Shown here one piece after another: positions 52,115 through 60,922 of a stretch of 64,000 nucleotides of DNA. Made by a program: the position numbers and the translations under genes. The notes under the pieces were generated by a model. It was not told where the DNA came from and did no database searches. It saw nothing but the letters and a program-made list of their open reading frames with translations. The stretch comes from Corallococcus silvisoli. Its GTDB lineage: Bacteria; Myxococcota; Myxococcia; Myxococcales; Myxococcaceae. How positions within the stretch are numbered: the first letter of the stretch is position 1; the number at the start of each line of letters is the position of its first letter. The stretch covers positions 558,001 through 622,000 of the forward strand of contig NZ_JAAAPJ010000001.1 of the NCBI RefSeq assembly GCF_009909145.1. The letters are read 5' to 3'.

Positions 52115-53065
52115 ATGGGCATGAAGCTGTTGGTGTTGCACGGGCCGAACCTCAACCTCCTGGGGGAGCGCGAGGACGTCGCGGGGGGCCGGCTGGCGGA
52201 CCTGGACGCGGCGCTGCGCGCGAAGGCGAAGCAGCTGGGGCTGGAGCTGACCATCGTCCAGTCCAACCACGAAGGCGTCCTCATCGACACGCTGCACGCC
52301 GAGCGCAAGCGGGTGGAGGGCGTCCTCATCAACCCGGCGGGCCTCTTCACGTCCTACGCGTTGAAGGAGGCGCTGGAGGCGGTGGGCCTGCCCGCCATCG
52401 AGGTGCTGCTCAAGCCGCCCGCCCGCGAGTCCGTGGTGGCCGAGGCGTGCGCGATGCAGGTGCTGGGGCTGCACGGGTTCGACCCGTACATCCAGGCCCT
52501 GGAGACCTTCGCGAGCGGCATCTTCCACCCCGCCATCCCCGGGCCGCTGAAGACGCTGGGCCGCCGCAAGGGCAAGGGCGGTGGGGAGGAGGAGGAGCGC
52601 CCCAGGCCGAAGCTGGTGGGCCGCGTGCACCCGCTCAAGGGCGGGGATCCGGCGCCAGTGGCCGCGCCCGCGCGCTCCCTGGCGCGCACGGCGGAGGCCG
52701 GAGGGCCGCTGAAGACGCTGGGCCGCAAGGCCGCGTCCTCCACCGAAGCGAAGCAGGAGGGCCGGGCGGGCAAGTCCCTGGGGCGCGCGGCGAAGGCGGG
52801 GGGCCTGCCCGCGTCGGACCTGCTCACGCGGGCGCTCGTGCGCCAGAAGATCGCGGACCGGCTGGCGGGGCGGCTCAGTGAAGCGGAGCTGGCCACCTGG
52901 GCCCGCGCGAAGTATCAGCAGGTCCAGCGTGGTGAGCCGGCGGAGAGCGGCCACCGCGAGCTGCTGGAGGACAGCCTCCAGAGCCTCACCTTGTCCCATC
53001 TTCCCGCGACCCGGATGTCGGACGAGCAACTGGTGGACCTGATGACCCGGCTGGAAGAAGGATGA
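52115..53065 (+). CDS. Type II dehydroquinase (AroQ)-like protein, catalytic residues lost, with C-terminal extension
   Basis: Residues 1-135 align by eye with type II 3-dehydroquinate dehydratase: HGPNLNLLGERE, VQSNHEGVLIDTLH, INPAGLFTSYAL and IEVLLKPPARES. Yet the catalytic Tyr of the RExxxYG loop is absent (REDVAGGR), the His of the LTHTS motif is gone (LFTS), and the His of EVHxSN is Leu. A ~180-residue extension follows, with repeated PLKTLGRK phrases and a helical end domain (LLTRALVRQKIADRLAGRLS onward). It is unlikely to be an active shikimate enzyme. GGGAG lies eight bases before the ATG at 52115. Its stop overlaps rsmB (ATGA). Confidence 0.8.
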   Translation: MGMKLLVLHGPNLNLLGEREDVAGGRLADLDAALRAKAKQLGLELTIVQSNHEGVLIDTLHAERKRVEGVLINPAGLFTSYALKEALEAVGLPAIEVLLKPPARESVVAEACAMQVLGLHGFDPYIQALETFASGIFHPAIPGPLKTLGRRKGKGGGEEEERPRPKLVGRVHPLKGGDPAPVAAPARSLARTAEAGGPLKTLGRKAASSTEAKQEGRAGKSLGRAAKAGGLPASDLLTRALVRQKIADRLAGRLSEAELATWARAKYQQVQRGEPAESGHRELLEDSLQSLTLSHLPATRMSDEQLVDLMTRLEEG

Positions 53066-54378
53066 ACGCCCGTATCCTCGCCATCAACATCCTGTCGCGC
53101 GTGCGCGCCACGGATGCCTACCTCAACGTGGTGCTGGACACGGTGCTGTCGGAGACGCCGCCCAAGGACCCGCGCGACGCGGGGTTCGTCACCGAGCTGG
53201 CCTACGGCACCACCCGGCGGCAGCTCGCGCTGGACTACGCCATCACCCGCTTCGCGGACCGCAAGCTGGACGCCCTGGAGGACAAGGTGCTGGCGGCGCT
53301 GCGCGTCGGCGCGTACCAGCTCTTCCACACCCGCGTGCCCGCGCGGGCCGCCGTGGCGGAGACCGTCCAGGCCCTGAAGGACGTGGGCCTGGGGCGCGCG
53401 GCGGGCTTCACCAACGCCATCCTGCGCAAGCTGTCGGAGCTGCCCTCGCCGCCCCTGCCCGCGCGGACGGACGCGGTGGAGTACCTGTCCGTGCGCGAGA
53501 GCCACCCCCGCTGGCTGGTGGAGCGGTGGATCCGCCAGTTCGGCCGGGAGCGCGCCGAGGCGATGCTCGTGGCCAACAACCTGCCGCCCGCCGTCGTCGT
53601 GCGCGCCAACACCTCCAAGGTGACGCGCGACGCGCTGCTCGCCCAGCTCAAGGACGTGGGCGTGGACGCGCGCCCCACGGAGTCCTCGCCCGTGGGCATC
53701 ATCCTGCCGTCCGTGGGCCGGGTGGAGGACGTGTACGGCTACGCGGAGGGGCTGTGGCAGGTGCAGGACGAGGCCGCGCAGCTCGTGGGCGTCTACGGCG
53801 CCATCCCGGAGTCCGCGCGCGTGCTGGACGCGTGCGCCGCGCCGGGCGGCAAGGCCTGCCACCAGGCGGAGACGCACGACGTCGTCGCGGTGGACCTGCA
53901 CGCCAACAAGCTGCGCAAGATTGAAGGGGAGGCCCAGCGGCTGGGGCTGTCCGGCCGGCTGAAGGCGTTCGCGCACGACGCCGCGGAGCCCTTCCCCGAG
54001 GCCTGGGGCGAGTTCCACGCGGTGGTGGTGGACGCGCCGTGCTCGGGGCTGGGCACGCTGCGCCGCCACCCGGAGCTGAGGTACCGGCGCAAGGAGGAGG
54101 ACGTGGCGCGGCTGGCGGCGCTCCAGCGGCGCATCCTGGAGAACTGCCAGGAAGCGGTGCCGCCCGGCGGACTGCTCGTCTACGCCGTGTGCACGCCGGA
54201 GCCGCAGGAGGGCCAGGACCAGGTGGACATGTTCCTGAGGAGCCACCCGGAGTGGACGGCGGAGCCGCCCGTGCTGCCGGGGCTCAAGCTGCCGCTCGCC
54301 CAGGCGTGGCTGCGCACGCTGCCGGGGCCGGAGGGCTACGACGGCTTCTTCGCCGCCCGGCTGCGCAAGCTGTACTGA
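53062..54378 (+). CDS. rsmB: 16S rRNA (cytosine-967-C5)-methyltransferase
   Basis: RsmB methylates C967 of 16S rRNA. The 438 residues show an N-terminal NusB-like RNA-binding domain (ILAINILSRVRATDAYLNVV, ELAYGTTRRQLALDYAI). A Rossmann methyltransferase domain follows, with DACAAPGGK for S-adenosylmethionine, DAPCSGLGTLRRHPELRYRR containing one catalytic Cys, and VYAVCTPEPQEG containing the other. The AATG-type start overlaps the AroQ-like gene (ATGA), giving tight coupling. It is the last gene of the cluster, ending just before a hairpin that also covers the LysR stop. Confidence 0.95.
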   Translation: MNARILAINILSRVRATDAYLNVVLDTVLSETPPKDPRDAGFVTELAYGTTRRQLALDYAITRFADRKLDALEDKVLAALRVGAYQLFHTRVPARAAVAETVQALKDVGLGRAAGFTNAILRKLSELPSPPLPARTDAVEYLSVRESHPRWLVERWIRQFGRERAEAMLVANNLPPAVVVRANTSKVTRDALLAQLKDVGVDARPTESSPVGIILPSVGRVEDVYGYAEGLWQVQDEAAQLVGVYGAIPESARVLDACAAPGGKACHQAETHDVVAVDLHANKLRKIEGEAQRLGLSGRLKAFAHDAAEPFPEAWGEFHAVVVDAPCSGLGTLRRHPELRYRRKEEDVARLAALQRRILENCQEAVPPGGLLVYAVCTPEPQEGQDQVDMFLRSHPEWTAEPPVLPGLKLPLAQAWLRTLPGPEGYDGFFAARLRKLY

Positions 54379-54397
54379 GCCCGCGCCCGCGCGCCCA

Positions 54398-54427
54398 CCG
54401 CGGGAGGACGCCTCAGTCCTCCTGCGG
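54398..54427. terminator. Bidirectional hairpin enclosing the LysR stop codon
   Basis: CCGCGGGAGGAC (54398-54409) pairs with GTCCTCCTGCGG (54416-54427), 12 bp with one G-T pair, around the loop GCCTCA. The complement of the LysR stop (TCA, 54413-54415) lies in the loop, so the hairpin overlaps the last codons of that gene as well as following rsmB. Confidence 0.75.
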
Positions 54428-55312
54428 AATCAGGGCGGCCTGCTTGAAGGCCTCCAGCACCGCGGCGGACGCGCGGTCCAGGTACTTGCCCTTGCGGATG
54501 AGCAGGCCGATGGGGCGCGACACGGGCCCCTCCGCGAAGGGCTTCGCCATCAGCGAGCCGCCCTTGATCTCCGCGTGGGCCGTGGCGAGCGGGAGGATGG
54601 CCACGCCCAGGCCCATCTCCACCGCGCGCTTGATGGTCTCCACGTTGTCCATCTCCATCACCGGCGTGATGTCGATGTTCTTCTCGCGGAACAGGCGGTC
54701 CAATGCCTTGCGCGTGGGGGCCTCCCGGTCGAAGGCGATGAAGGGCACGCCCGACAGCGCGGTGAGGCTCACCTTCGCCTTGGTGGCGAACGAGTGGTTG
54801 GGCGCGCACACCACCGCCAGCTTGTCGTCGCGGAACGGCAGGATGTCCACGCCCGCGCGCGGCTGCGGATAGGCCACGATGCCAATCTCCGCCGCGCCCA
54901 GGATGACGTCGTCGTACACCTGATCATTGCGCCGGTAGTTCAGGCGCATGTTGACCTTGGGGTGCGTCTTCAGGAGCTGCTTCTGCACCGCGTTCAGCTC
55001 GTGCAGGCCCACCGAATAGATGGTGGACACGGTGGTCGCGCCCTGGACCTCCGTCGCCTGCTCGCGGATCTCCTGCTCCACCTCCGCGAAGCGCGCCAGG
55101 ATCTCCTTGCAGCCCCGGAACAGGCGCTCGCCCGCCGGCGTGGGCGTCACCTGCCGCGCGCTGCGCGAGAGCAGCTTCTGCTCGTAGCGGTTCTCCAGCG
55201 CGCGGATCTGCTGGCTCACCGCCGACTGGGTCACGTGATTGAGCTGCGCCGCGCGCGAGAACGAGCCCGTCTCGACCACGTCACAGAACATCTTCAACGA
55301 TTCGAGCTGCAT
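54413..55312 (-). CDS. LysR-family transcriptional regulator
   Basis: This 299-residue regulator has the winged helix-turn-helix at residues 1-65 (LESLKMFCDVVETGSFSRAA, VTQSAVSQQIRALE) and a periplasmic-binding-type effector domain after residue 90. The wording of the effector domain (YSVGLHELNAVQKQLLKTHP and VEMGLGVAILPLA) is close to CysB/CysL-like members, so sulfur or amino-acid signals are possible but unproven. GGAG precedes the ATG at 55312 by eight bases. The adjacent genes are not obvious targets. LysR proteins usually regulate a divergent neighbour, and none lies directly opposite its start. Confidence 0.92.
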   Translation of the reverse strand: MQLESLKMFCDVVETGSFSRAAQLNHVTQSAVSQQIRALENRYEQKLLSRSARQVTPTPAGERLFRGCKEILARFAEVEQEIREQATEVQGATTVSTIYSVGLHELNAVQKQLLKTHPKVNMRLNYRRNDQVYDDVILGAAEIGIVAYPQPRAGVDILPFRDDKLAVVCAPNHSFATKAKVSLTALSGVPFIAFDREAPTRKALDRLFREKNIDITPVMEMDNVETIKRAVEMGLGVAILPLATAHAEIKGGSLMAKPFAEGPVSRPIGLLIRKGKYLDRASAAVLEAFKQAALIPQED

Positions 55313-55419
55313 AAGGCCGTCTCCTACCCTCAAACCTAATGGCCGGGCCAGTGGTAATTAGTAGCACTTCGTGGAGGCGCGGGTGACGGGTTGCGCGCCG
55401 CGGCGAAATCCTTGGGCTC

Positions 55420-55731
55420 TCAAACGCTGGCATCGTCATCGCCAGGAGGTGCGTCGTGGGGGGGAGGGCGGGGGCGGGTGAGGGCGAAGAGGGCGGCGCC
55501 CAGGGCGACGAGCGCACCGCCGGACAAGGTCTGGACGCGGCCCAGGTCGCGGTCGGTCTCCCGGTCGAGCTGGCACTCCTGGGGGGACAGGCCGGCGCAG
55601 TCCGCGGGGACGAAGACGGCCTTGGCGCCCAGGGCCAGCAAGGCCAGCCCCCCCAGCAGCAGGGCCGTCAGCAGGCCGAACAGCGCGGCGCGCAGGACGG
55701 AGGCACCCCGGGGCGAGGGCAGGGAGGTCAT
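55420..55731 (-). CDS. Small two-helix membrane protein (103 aa)
   Basis: This protein has a hydrophobic segment at about residues 13-39 (LRAALFGLLTALLLGGLALLALGAK). An outer loop with two cysteines follows (PADCAGLSPQECQLDRETD), and then a second span (LSGGALVALGAALFALTR) with a Pro/Asp-rich tail. The cysteines could form a disulfide outside the membrane. No family is recognised. The ATG at 55731 is supported by the start of the hydrophobic helix; the ribosome site is weak. It is divergent from the glycosyltransferase gene 72 bases away. Confidence 0.65.
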   Translation of the reverse strand: MTSLPSPRGASVLRAALFGLLTALLLGGLALLALGAKAVFVPADCAGLSPQECQLDRETDRDLGRVQTLSGGALVALGAALFALTRPRPPPHDAPPGDDDASV

Positions 55732-55803
55732 GGCCCCGAGGCGTAGCACCGACGCGGGCTGGAGGGGACAGGGGAGGGCGTCCCGGGCGTATGCTTCCGG
55801 ACC

Positions 55804-56913
55804 ATGCGAATCCTGTACGGGGTCGTCGGCGAAGGGATGGGGCACGCGACGCGCTCGCGCGTGCTGCTCGAGGCGCTGACGAAGGAGCACGAGGTCCACA
55901 TCGTGGTGTCGGGGCGGGCGCAGAGCTACCTGGCCCAGCGCTTCCAGAACGTGCACGGCATCTGGGGGCTGACCATCGCCTACGAGGGGAACTCGGTGAA
56001 GAAATGGCAGACGGTGCTGCAGAACCTGCAGGGCGCCGTGAAGGGCTGGCCGCAGAACGTGCGCCAGTACTTCGACCTGGTGGAGGGCTTCAAGCCGGAC
56101 GTGGTGGTGAGCGACTTCGAGACGTTCAGCTACCTGTTCGCGAAGAACCACCGGCTGCCCGTCATCAGCGTGGACAACATGCAGGTCATCAACCGCTGTC
56201 AGCATGAGCCGGCGCTGCTCGCTGGCCACGAGGAGAGCTTCGAGGCCACGCGCGCCATCGTGAAGGCGAAGCTGCCCGGGGCCTTCCACTACCTGGCCAC
56301 GACGTTCTTCTACCCGCCCGTGCGCAAGCGCCGCACCACGCTGGCGCCGTCCATCCTCCGGCCGGAAATCCTGGCGGCGAAGCCGGAGCGGGGCGAGCAC
56401 CTGCTCGTGTACCAGACGGCGACCACGAACACGCACCTGCCCGAAATCCTCAAGCAGTCCGGCGTGCCGTGCCGCGTGTATGGCCTGCGGCGCGACCTGA
56501 AGGAAGACGTGGTGGAGGGCAACCTCACCTACCGGCCCTTCAGCGAGGCGGGCTTCATCGACGACCTGCGCACCGCGCGGGCCGTGGTGGCGGGCGGCGG
56601 CTACACGCTGATGAGCGAGGCCGTCTACCTGCACAAGCCGCTCCTGAGCATCCCGGTGGGGGGCCAGTTCGAGCAGGTCCTCAATGCCCTGTACCTGGAG
56701 AAGCTGGGGTACGGGATGTATGTGAAGGAATTGAGCCTGGACGCGCTGAAGACGTTCCTGTCGCGCGTGCCCGCCTGCGAGGAGGCCCTGAAGGGCTACG
56801 AGCAGGAGGGGAACACGAAGATGCTCGCCGCCCTCAACGAACAGCTGGGGCAGGCGTACGAGCACCGCGGCCACTGGCGCATGGAGCTGGCGGAGATGGA
56901 CGGCAAGGCCTGA
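55804..56913 (+). CDS. Glycosyltransferase-like protein (GT28/MurG-like fold)
   Basis: The 369-residue protein opens with the glycine-rich loop ILYGVVGEGMGHATRSRVLL (3-22), typical of GT-B glycosyltransferases such as MurG. It has a C-terminal nucleotide-sugar site VVAGGGYTLMSEAVYLHKPL followed by GGQFEQVLNALYLEKLGYG. It resembles the MJ1255/VC2487 group of uncharacterised transferases, which act on cell-envelope or lipid acceptors. No membrane span is evident. The ATG at 55804 directly gives the family N-terminus. It is converged upon by the SDR gene, with a hairpin between. Confidence 0.82.
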   Translation: MRILYGVVGEGMGHATRSRVLLEALTKEHEVHIVVSGRAQSYLAQRFQNVHGIWGLTIAYEGNSVKKWQTVLQNLQGAVKGWPQNVRQYFDLVEGFKPDVVVSDFETFSYLFAKNHRLPVISVDNMQVINRCQHEPALLAGHEESFEATRAIVKAKLPGAFHYLATTFFYPPVRKRRTTLAPSILRPEILAAKPERGEHLLVYQTATTNTHLPEILKQSGVPCRVYGLRRDLKEDVVEGNLTYRPFSEAGFIDDLRTARAVVAGGGYTLMSEAVYLHKPLLSIPVGGQFEQVLNALYLEKLGYGMYVKELSLDALKTFLSRVPACEEALKGYEQEGNTKMLAALNEQLGQAYEHRGHWRMELAEMDGKA

Positions 56914-56927
56914 GCCTCGCCGGTCCC

Positions 56928-56956
56928 GGTGTCCCTGGGGTCAGTGCAGGGACACC
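56928..56956. terminator. Bidirectional hairpin enclosing the SDR stop codon
   Basis: GGTGTCCCTG (56928-56937) pairs perfectly with CAGGGACACC (56947-56956) around GGGTCAGTG. The complement of the SDR stop codon (TCA, 56941-56943) lies in the loop; the glycosyltransferase stop is 15 bases to the left. Confidence 0.75.
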
Positions 56957-57981
56957 TCGTTCTCGTTGTTGCGCTCCGCCGCGCGGCGGCTCAGCTCCGT
57001 CAACCAGGAGCGGGTGAGGGGCGTCTCGCTGTCGCTGCCCCGGTGGCGGTCCGGGTTGCTGTCCTGGGGCAGCAGGCGGTTGGCGGCGTCCAGCACGCGC
57101 GCGGTGAGGTTGGGCGCCAGGGCCCGGCCCACCGTGGCGAGCTTCGCGGGCAGGCCCACCAGGGCCTCCGCGTCCCCCCGGCGGCACGCTTCGATGATTC
57201 GTCGCGCCGCGCGCTCGGCGCTCATCGACACGCCCAGCATCGAATCGCTCACGTGGAACCACGCGTACTCCTTCTCGTGGTCCCCCTTGAAGGACGCGTT
57301 GCGCGGGCTCCCCGTGCGCATCAGGCCCGGGCACGCCGTCGTCACGAGGATGCCGTCCTGGGCCAGCTCCGTGCGCAGGCCCTCCGACAGGCCCACCAGC
57401 GCGAACTTGCTGGCGGAGTACGGCACCAGGTGCGGCACGCTCACCCTGCCTCCGACGGAGGCGATGTTGACGATGCGGCCCTCGCCGCGCGCCTTCATCG
57501 CTGGCGCCACCGCGAGCGTCGTGTACAGCGGGCCCCACAGGTGGACGTCCACCGCCTCCTCGAAGTCCTCCAACGTCATGGACTCCAGCGGGCCCACCAT
57601 GATGACGCCCGCGTTGTTGACGAGCACGTCCACCGCGCCCCACCGCTCGTGGACCGCGCCCACCATCGCGTCCACCTGCACCTGGTCGCGCACGTCGCAG
57701 CGGAGGGCCAGCACCTCGCCCCCGCCGCGCTCCAGGTCCGCGCGGGCCCGCTGGAGCGACTCCGGGTCGCGGCCGCAGATGGCCACCCGCGCCCCCTCCT
57801 TCGAGAACAGGCGCGCCATCACCAGCCCCAGCCCCCGGGAGCCGCCGGTGATGATCACCGTCCGTCCTCGGAAGCTGAAGCGGGGGCGGAGCACGCGCGA
57901 GAGCCCCACGGCGGCGCCCACCCCCGCGGCCAGCGCGCCCAGGGAGAAGCCCTTTCGCTCGGTGTGACGTCGTTCGGCCAT
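56941..57981 (-). CDS. Short-chain dehydrogenase/reductase, membrane-associated type
   Basis: This 346-residue SDR has a hydrophobic N-terminal segment (GALAAGVGAAVGLSRVL) ahead of the Rossmann fold. The cofactor motif is TGGSRGLG (45-52), followed by NNAGVIMVG, the catalytic serine region NIASVGG and YSASK. A ~90-residue C-terminal extension contains LVGLPAKLATVGRALAPNLT. Both the anchor and the extension are common in myxobacterial SDRs of unknown substrate. The thioredoxin-like gene upstream ends 49 bases away on the same strand, so an operon is possible. Confidence 0.9.
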   Translation of the reverse strand: MAERRHTERKGFSLGALAAGVGAAVGLSRVLRPRFSFRGRTVIITGGSRGLGLVMARLFSKEGARVAICGRDPESLQRARADLERGGGEVLALRCDVRDQVQVDAMVGAVHERWGAVDVLVNNAGVIMVGPLESMTLEDFEEAVDVHLWGPLYTTLAVAPAMKARGEGRIVNIASVGGRVSVPHLVPYSASKFALVGLSEGLRTELAQDGILVTTACPGLMRTGSPRNASFKGDHEKEYAWFHVSDSMLGVSMSAERAARRIIEACRRGDAEALVGLPAKLATVGRALAPNLTARVLDAANRLLPQDSNPDRHRGSDSETPLTRSWLTELSRRAAERNNENEVSLH

Positions 57982-58030
57982 GGTGCGACTCCTGGAAGGG
58001 AGGAGGGTGGGGCTGCGGCGCGCGGGGCCG

Positions 58031-58537
58031 CTACGGGCTGGCCACGGACGAGTCCTCCTGCTCGCGGGACACCTCGCCGGAGAGCGCCGGAGGCTCCTGG
58101 CCCGGAAGGTCCTTGAGCAGCGCGCGGACGCGGCGCAGGGCGTCCTTGCCGCAGACGCGGTTCTTCAGCCGCCCATCCGGGCCGAAGAGGAGGAAGGCCG
58201 GGTGCTTGTCCACGCCGTACGCCTTGGCCATGGAGCCGTCGTCCATGGCGATGGGGTAGCGCAGGCCGTGCTCGCGGGCGAAGCCCTCCACCCGGTTGGT
58301 GTCCCGCAGCTCCGTGTCGGAGTGGGTGACGTCCACGCCAATGACCTTCAGGCCCCTGGGGCCGTACTCCACGACCCACTGGTTCACCGCTTCGAACTGC
58401 GCGGCGCAGTCCTCGCAGTCCATGGTCCAGAAGTGCAGCAGGACGGGCAGTCCATCGAGCTCCGAGACGTGGACGGGGGCGTTCACCCAGCCGCCATCCG
58501 GGTCCAGGAGGGTGAGCGGGATTTTCTTCGAGGCCAT
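58031..58537 (-). CDS. Thioredoxin-like / TlpA-family protein, cytoplasmic
   Basis: This 168-residue protein has a thioredoxin fold of the AhpC/TlpA type, with the redox motif C41-E-D-C44 (FWTMDCEDCAAQF) and a cis-proline context in DKHPAFLLFGPDG. No signal peptide or membrane anchor is present, so unlike most TlpA proteins it should work in the cytoplasm. GGGGAG precedes the ATG at 58537 by six bases. It likely shares a transcript with the SDR downstream. Its C-terminus is acidic (SREQEDSSVASP). It may reduce disulfides or peroxides; no partner is visible. Confidence 0.87.
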   Translation of the reverse strand: MASKKIPLTLLDPDGGWVNAPVHVSELDGLPVLLHFWTMDCEDCAAQFEAVNQWVVEYGPRGLKVIGVDVTHSDTELRDTNRVEGFAREHGLRYPIAMDDGSMAKAYGVDKHPAFLLFGPDGRLKNRVCGKDALRRVRALLKDLPGQEPPALSGEVSREQEDSSVASP

Positions 58538-58703
58538 GCGGGCTCCCCTGGGAAGAGGTGGAAAGCGCTTCAACGGGACGCGACTCAAGCTATGCATGCG
58601 GCATCGGCTGCTCCCGGCGGCGGGCTCGTCCGCTCGCCTGTCCGGCAGGGCCCGGAGCCCCGCTCCGCCCCCGGGTGGGCAGGCGGGCGTCATGGAGGGC
58701 GTG

Positions 58704-59837
58704 ATGCACATCCCCGACTTCGAGCTGGAGCGGTACTTCGCGCGCTGGGAGTTCGCCGCGCCCTACCTGCTGTGCGCCTCCGACGTGGAGGGCTGGCGCA
58801 TGGCGGACCTGCTCGCGCTCGCGTCGCCGGAGGACCGCGCCCGCTGGGACGGCCTGACGCTCGGCTACACGGAGACCCCCGGCCTGCCCGCGCTGCGCGA
58901 GGCCATCGCCGGGATGTACCCGGGGCTGTCCGCCGACGACATCCTCACCTTCGCGGGCGCGCAGGAGGCGCTGTTCGTCGCGATGAACGTCCAGCTGGGC
59001 CCGGGCACGCACGCCGTCGTCACCTGGCCGGGCTACCAGTCGCTGTACGAAGTGGCGCGCGCCACCGGCGCGGACGTGACGCTGCTGCGCCTGCGCGAAG
59101 AGGACGGCTGGGCGCTGGACCTGGACGCGCTCACGGCGGCGCTGCGCCCCGACACGCGCATGGTCGTCGTGAACTTCCCCCACAACCCCACGGGCTCGCT
59201 GCCGGACCGCGCCACCTTCCAGCGGCTGTGCGCGCTCTGCGAGGCCCGCGGCATCCCCCTGTTCTCCGACGAGGTGTACCGCCTGCTGGAGTACGATCCG
59301 GGCCACACGCTGCCGCCCGCCGCGTCGTGCTTCGCGCGGGGCGTGAGCCTGGGCGTGATGTCCAAGGCGTTTGGCATGGCGGGGCTGCGCGTGGGTTGGC
59401 TCGCGACCCGGGACGCGGCGCTGCTCGCGCGCTGCCGCGCCTTCAAGGACTACACCTCGCTCTGCAACAGCGCCCCCAGCGAGCTCTTGTCCCTCATCGC
59501 CCTGCGCGCCCGCGAGCGCGTCCTCGCGCGCAGCCGCGACCTGCTCACCGCGAACCTGGCGCTGCTGGACGGCTTCTTCGCCCGCCACGCGGACACCTTC
59601 CACTGGGTGCGCCCGCGCGCCGGCAGTGTGGCCTTCCCGCGCCTGCTGCGAAACATCCCCGTGGCACGTTTCACTGAGTCACTGATTACCCGTGAGGGTG
59701 TGTTGTTGTTGCCGGGCGACGTGTATGCCTTTCCCGGCAACCACTTCCGCCTGGGCCTGGGCCGCGCCAACCTGCCGGAAGCACTGGGGCGGCTGGAGCG
59801 CTTCGTTCACGACGGCGCCCTGGACGCGTTGGGCTGA
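58704..59837 (+). CDS. PLP-dependent aminotransferase, class I/II
   Basis: The 377-residue fold-type I enzyme has the PLP lysine K221 in VMSKAFGMAGLR, D189 in FSDEVYR, N161 in FPHNPTG and the substrate-carboxylate Arg in HFRLGLG. The opening MHIPDFELERYFARWEFAAP is typical of a group related to capreomycidine-synthase-like transferases. The amino-acid substrate cannot be predicted. The ATG at 58704 follows GGAGG by five bases and is preferred to the ATG at 58692. It is divergent from the thioredoxin-like gene. A small hairpin overlaps its stop (59834-59863). Confidence 0.92.
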   Translation: MHIPDFELERYFARWEFAAPYLLCASDVEGWRMADLLALASPEDRARWDGLTLGYTETPGLPALREAIAGMYPGLSADDILTFAGAQEALFVAMNVQLGPGTHAVVTWPGYQSLYEVARATGADVTLLRLREEDGWALDLDALTAALRPDTRMVVVNFPHNPTGSLPDRATFQRLCALCEARGIPLFSDEVYRLLEYDPGHTLPPAASCFARGVSLGVMSKAFGMAGLRVGWLATRDAALLARCRAFKDYTSLCNSAPSELLSLIALRARERVLARSRDLLTANLALLDGFFARHADTFHWVRPRAGSVAFPRLLRNIPVARFTESLITREGVLLLPGDVYAFPGNHFRLGLGRANLPEALGRLERFVHDGALDALG

Positions 59838-59998
59838 CGCCGCCCGACGGCGCGTCGCGTCAGGTAATTCACTGACGGCCGGACTTCCGGCTTGTCGCGT
59901 TCATCTGAAACAACCTCTAGAGTGGTTGTCCCCTCGCTCGGCCTGGGGCCGCGCGGAAGCCCTCTCATCCCCCCCGAGAGGCCAGGAGACACACCCCG

Positions 59999-60883
59999 AT
60001 GAAGACGCTGATTGGCGCGGCCGTCGCCGCCGCGACGCTGTTGGTGAGCACCGAGGCCGCCGCGACGAACTACACGCTGTGGATCCACGGCAAGAACGGC
60101 AACACGACGAAGGCGGGCAACTACGCCGACTTCAGCTACTGGGGACCTTCCACCACCGCGGCGGGCGTGAACAAGAAGGCGGTCAACTGGAACGGCACGC
60201 AGCGCGTGGGGACGGAGAACTACCGGATCCGCAACGCGCTGGACTGCTTCTGCACGGGCGCCAACTGGTGCTACGTCGCGGCGCACAGCGCGGGTGACCT
60301 GCAGATCGGCTACGCGCTGTCGCTGTACGGCGGGAGCGCGCGCCAGAAGAAGAACGCCACGCCCAACGCCAACGGCGAGTGCGGCAACACGGACGGCTCC
60401 ACGCAGACGGGCTGGAACATCAAGTGGGTGGACGTGGCGTCCGGCGCGGGCGGCGGCAGCGAGCTGGCGGACTACGGCGAGTGGGCGGTGAGCGATCCGC
60501 TGGTGAGCGACCTGGTCACCACGACGGCGCGCGCCATGTTCAACCACAACACCACGCGCAACGTGTGGTTCTACATGTTCGCGGGCTCCAAGGGCACGCT
60601 GTACTCCGGCATCCTCCCGGGCCAGGACGACGAGGCGGTGGCCTACCACTCCACGGGCGGCGTGTCGGGCAGCGGCAACGGGTCCTACTGCAACCCGGGC
60701 GACTGGTTCTGCGGCGGCACGCTCAACACGGGCACGGCGGCGTGCAGCGACGGTCGGGCGAAGTGGAGCTTCCACTCCGTGTCCTTCCGCGACGACAGCG
60801 AGGGGTTCAATCACTACGCCAACGGCAACTGGGCCGGCATTGTCTCCAAGGTGCGCGAGGACGTCGTCAAGTACGCGTACTAG
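59999..60883 (+). CDS. Secreted lipase/esterase-like protein
   Basis: The 294-residue precursor has a Sec signal (MKTLIGAAVAAATLLVSTEAAA). The mature domain has YTLWIHGKNG, like the oxyanion loop HG of alpha/beta hydrolases, and CYVAAHSAGDLQIGYAL, a nucleophile elbow with S97. A late His lies in GFNHYANGNW. Six or more cysteines suggest disulfides. The family is not one I can name, and the nucleophile elbow lacks the second glycine of GxSxG. It is followed 39 bases later by a membrane-anchored protein that could assist its folding or anchoring. Confidence 0.72.
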   Translation: MKTLIGAAVAAATLLVSTEAAATNYTLWIHGKNGNTTKAGNYADFSYWGPSTTAAGVNKKAVNWNGTQRVGTENYRIRNALDCFCTGANWCYVAAHSAGDLQIGYALSLYGGSARQKKNATPNANGECGNTDGSTQTGWNIKWVDVASGAGGGSELADYGEWAVSDPLVSDLVTTTARAMFNHNTTRNVWFYMFAGSKGTLYSGILPGQDDEAVAYHSTGGVSGSGNGSYCNPGDWFCGGTLNTGTAACSDGRAKWSFHSVSFRDDSEGFNHYANGNWAGIVSKVREDVVKYAY

Positions 60884-60922
60884 GCTGACGGTCTCCATCG
60901 CCCCCTCCGGCGAAGCCCTCAC

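Noticed and set aside
52115..52520. Active 3-dehydroquinate dehydratase
   Set aside because: Fold motifs are present, but the catalytic Tyr and the two active-site His are replaced; naming it aroQ would overstate the function.
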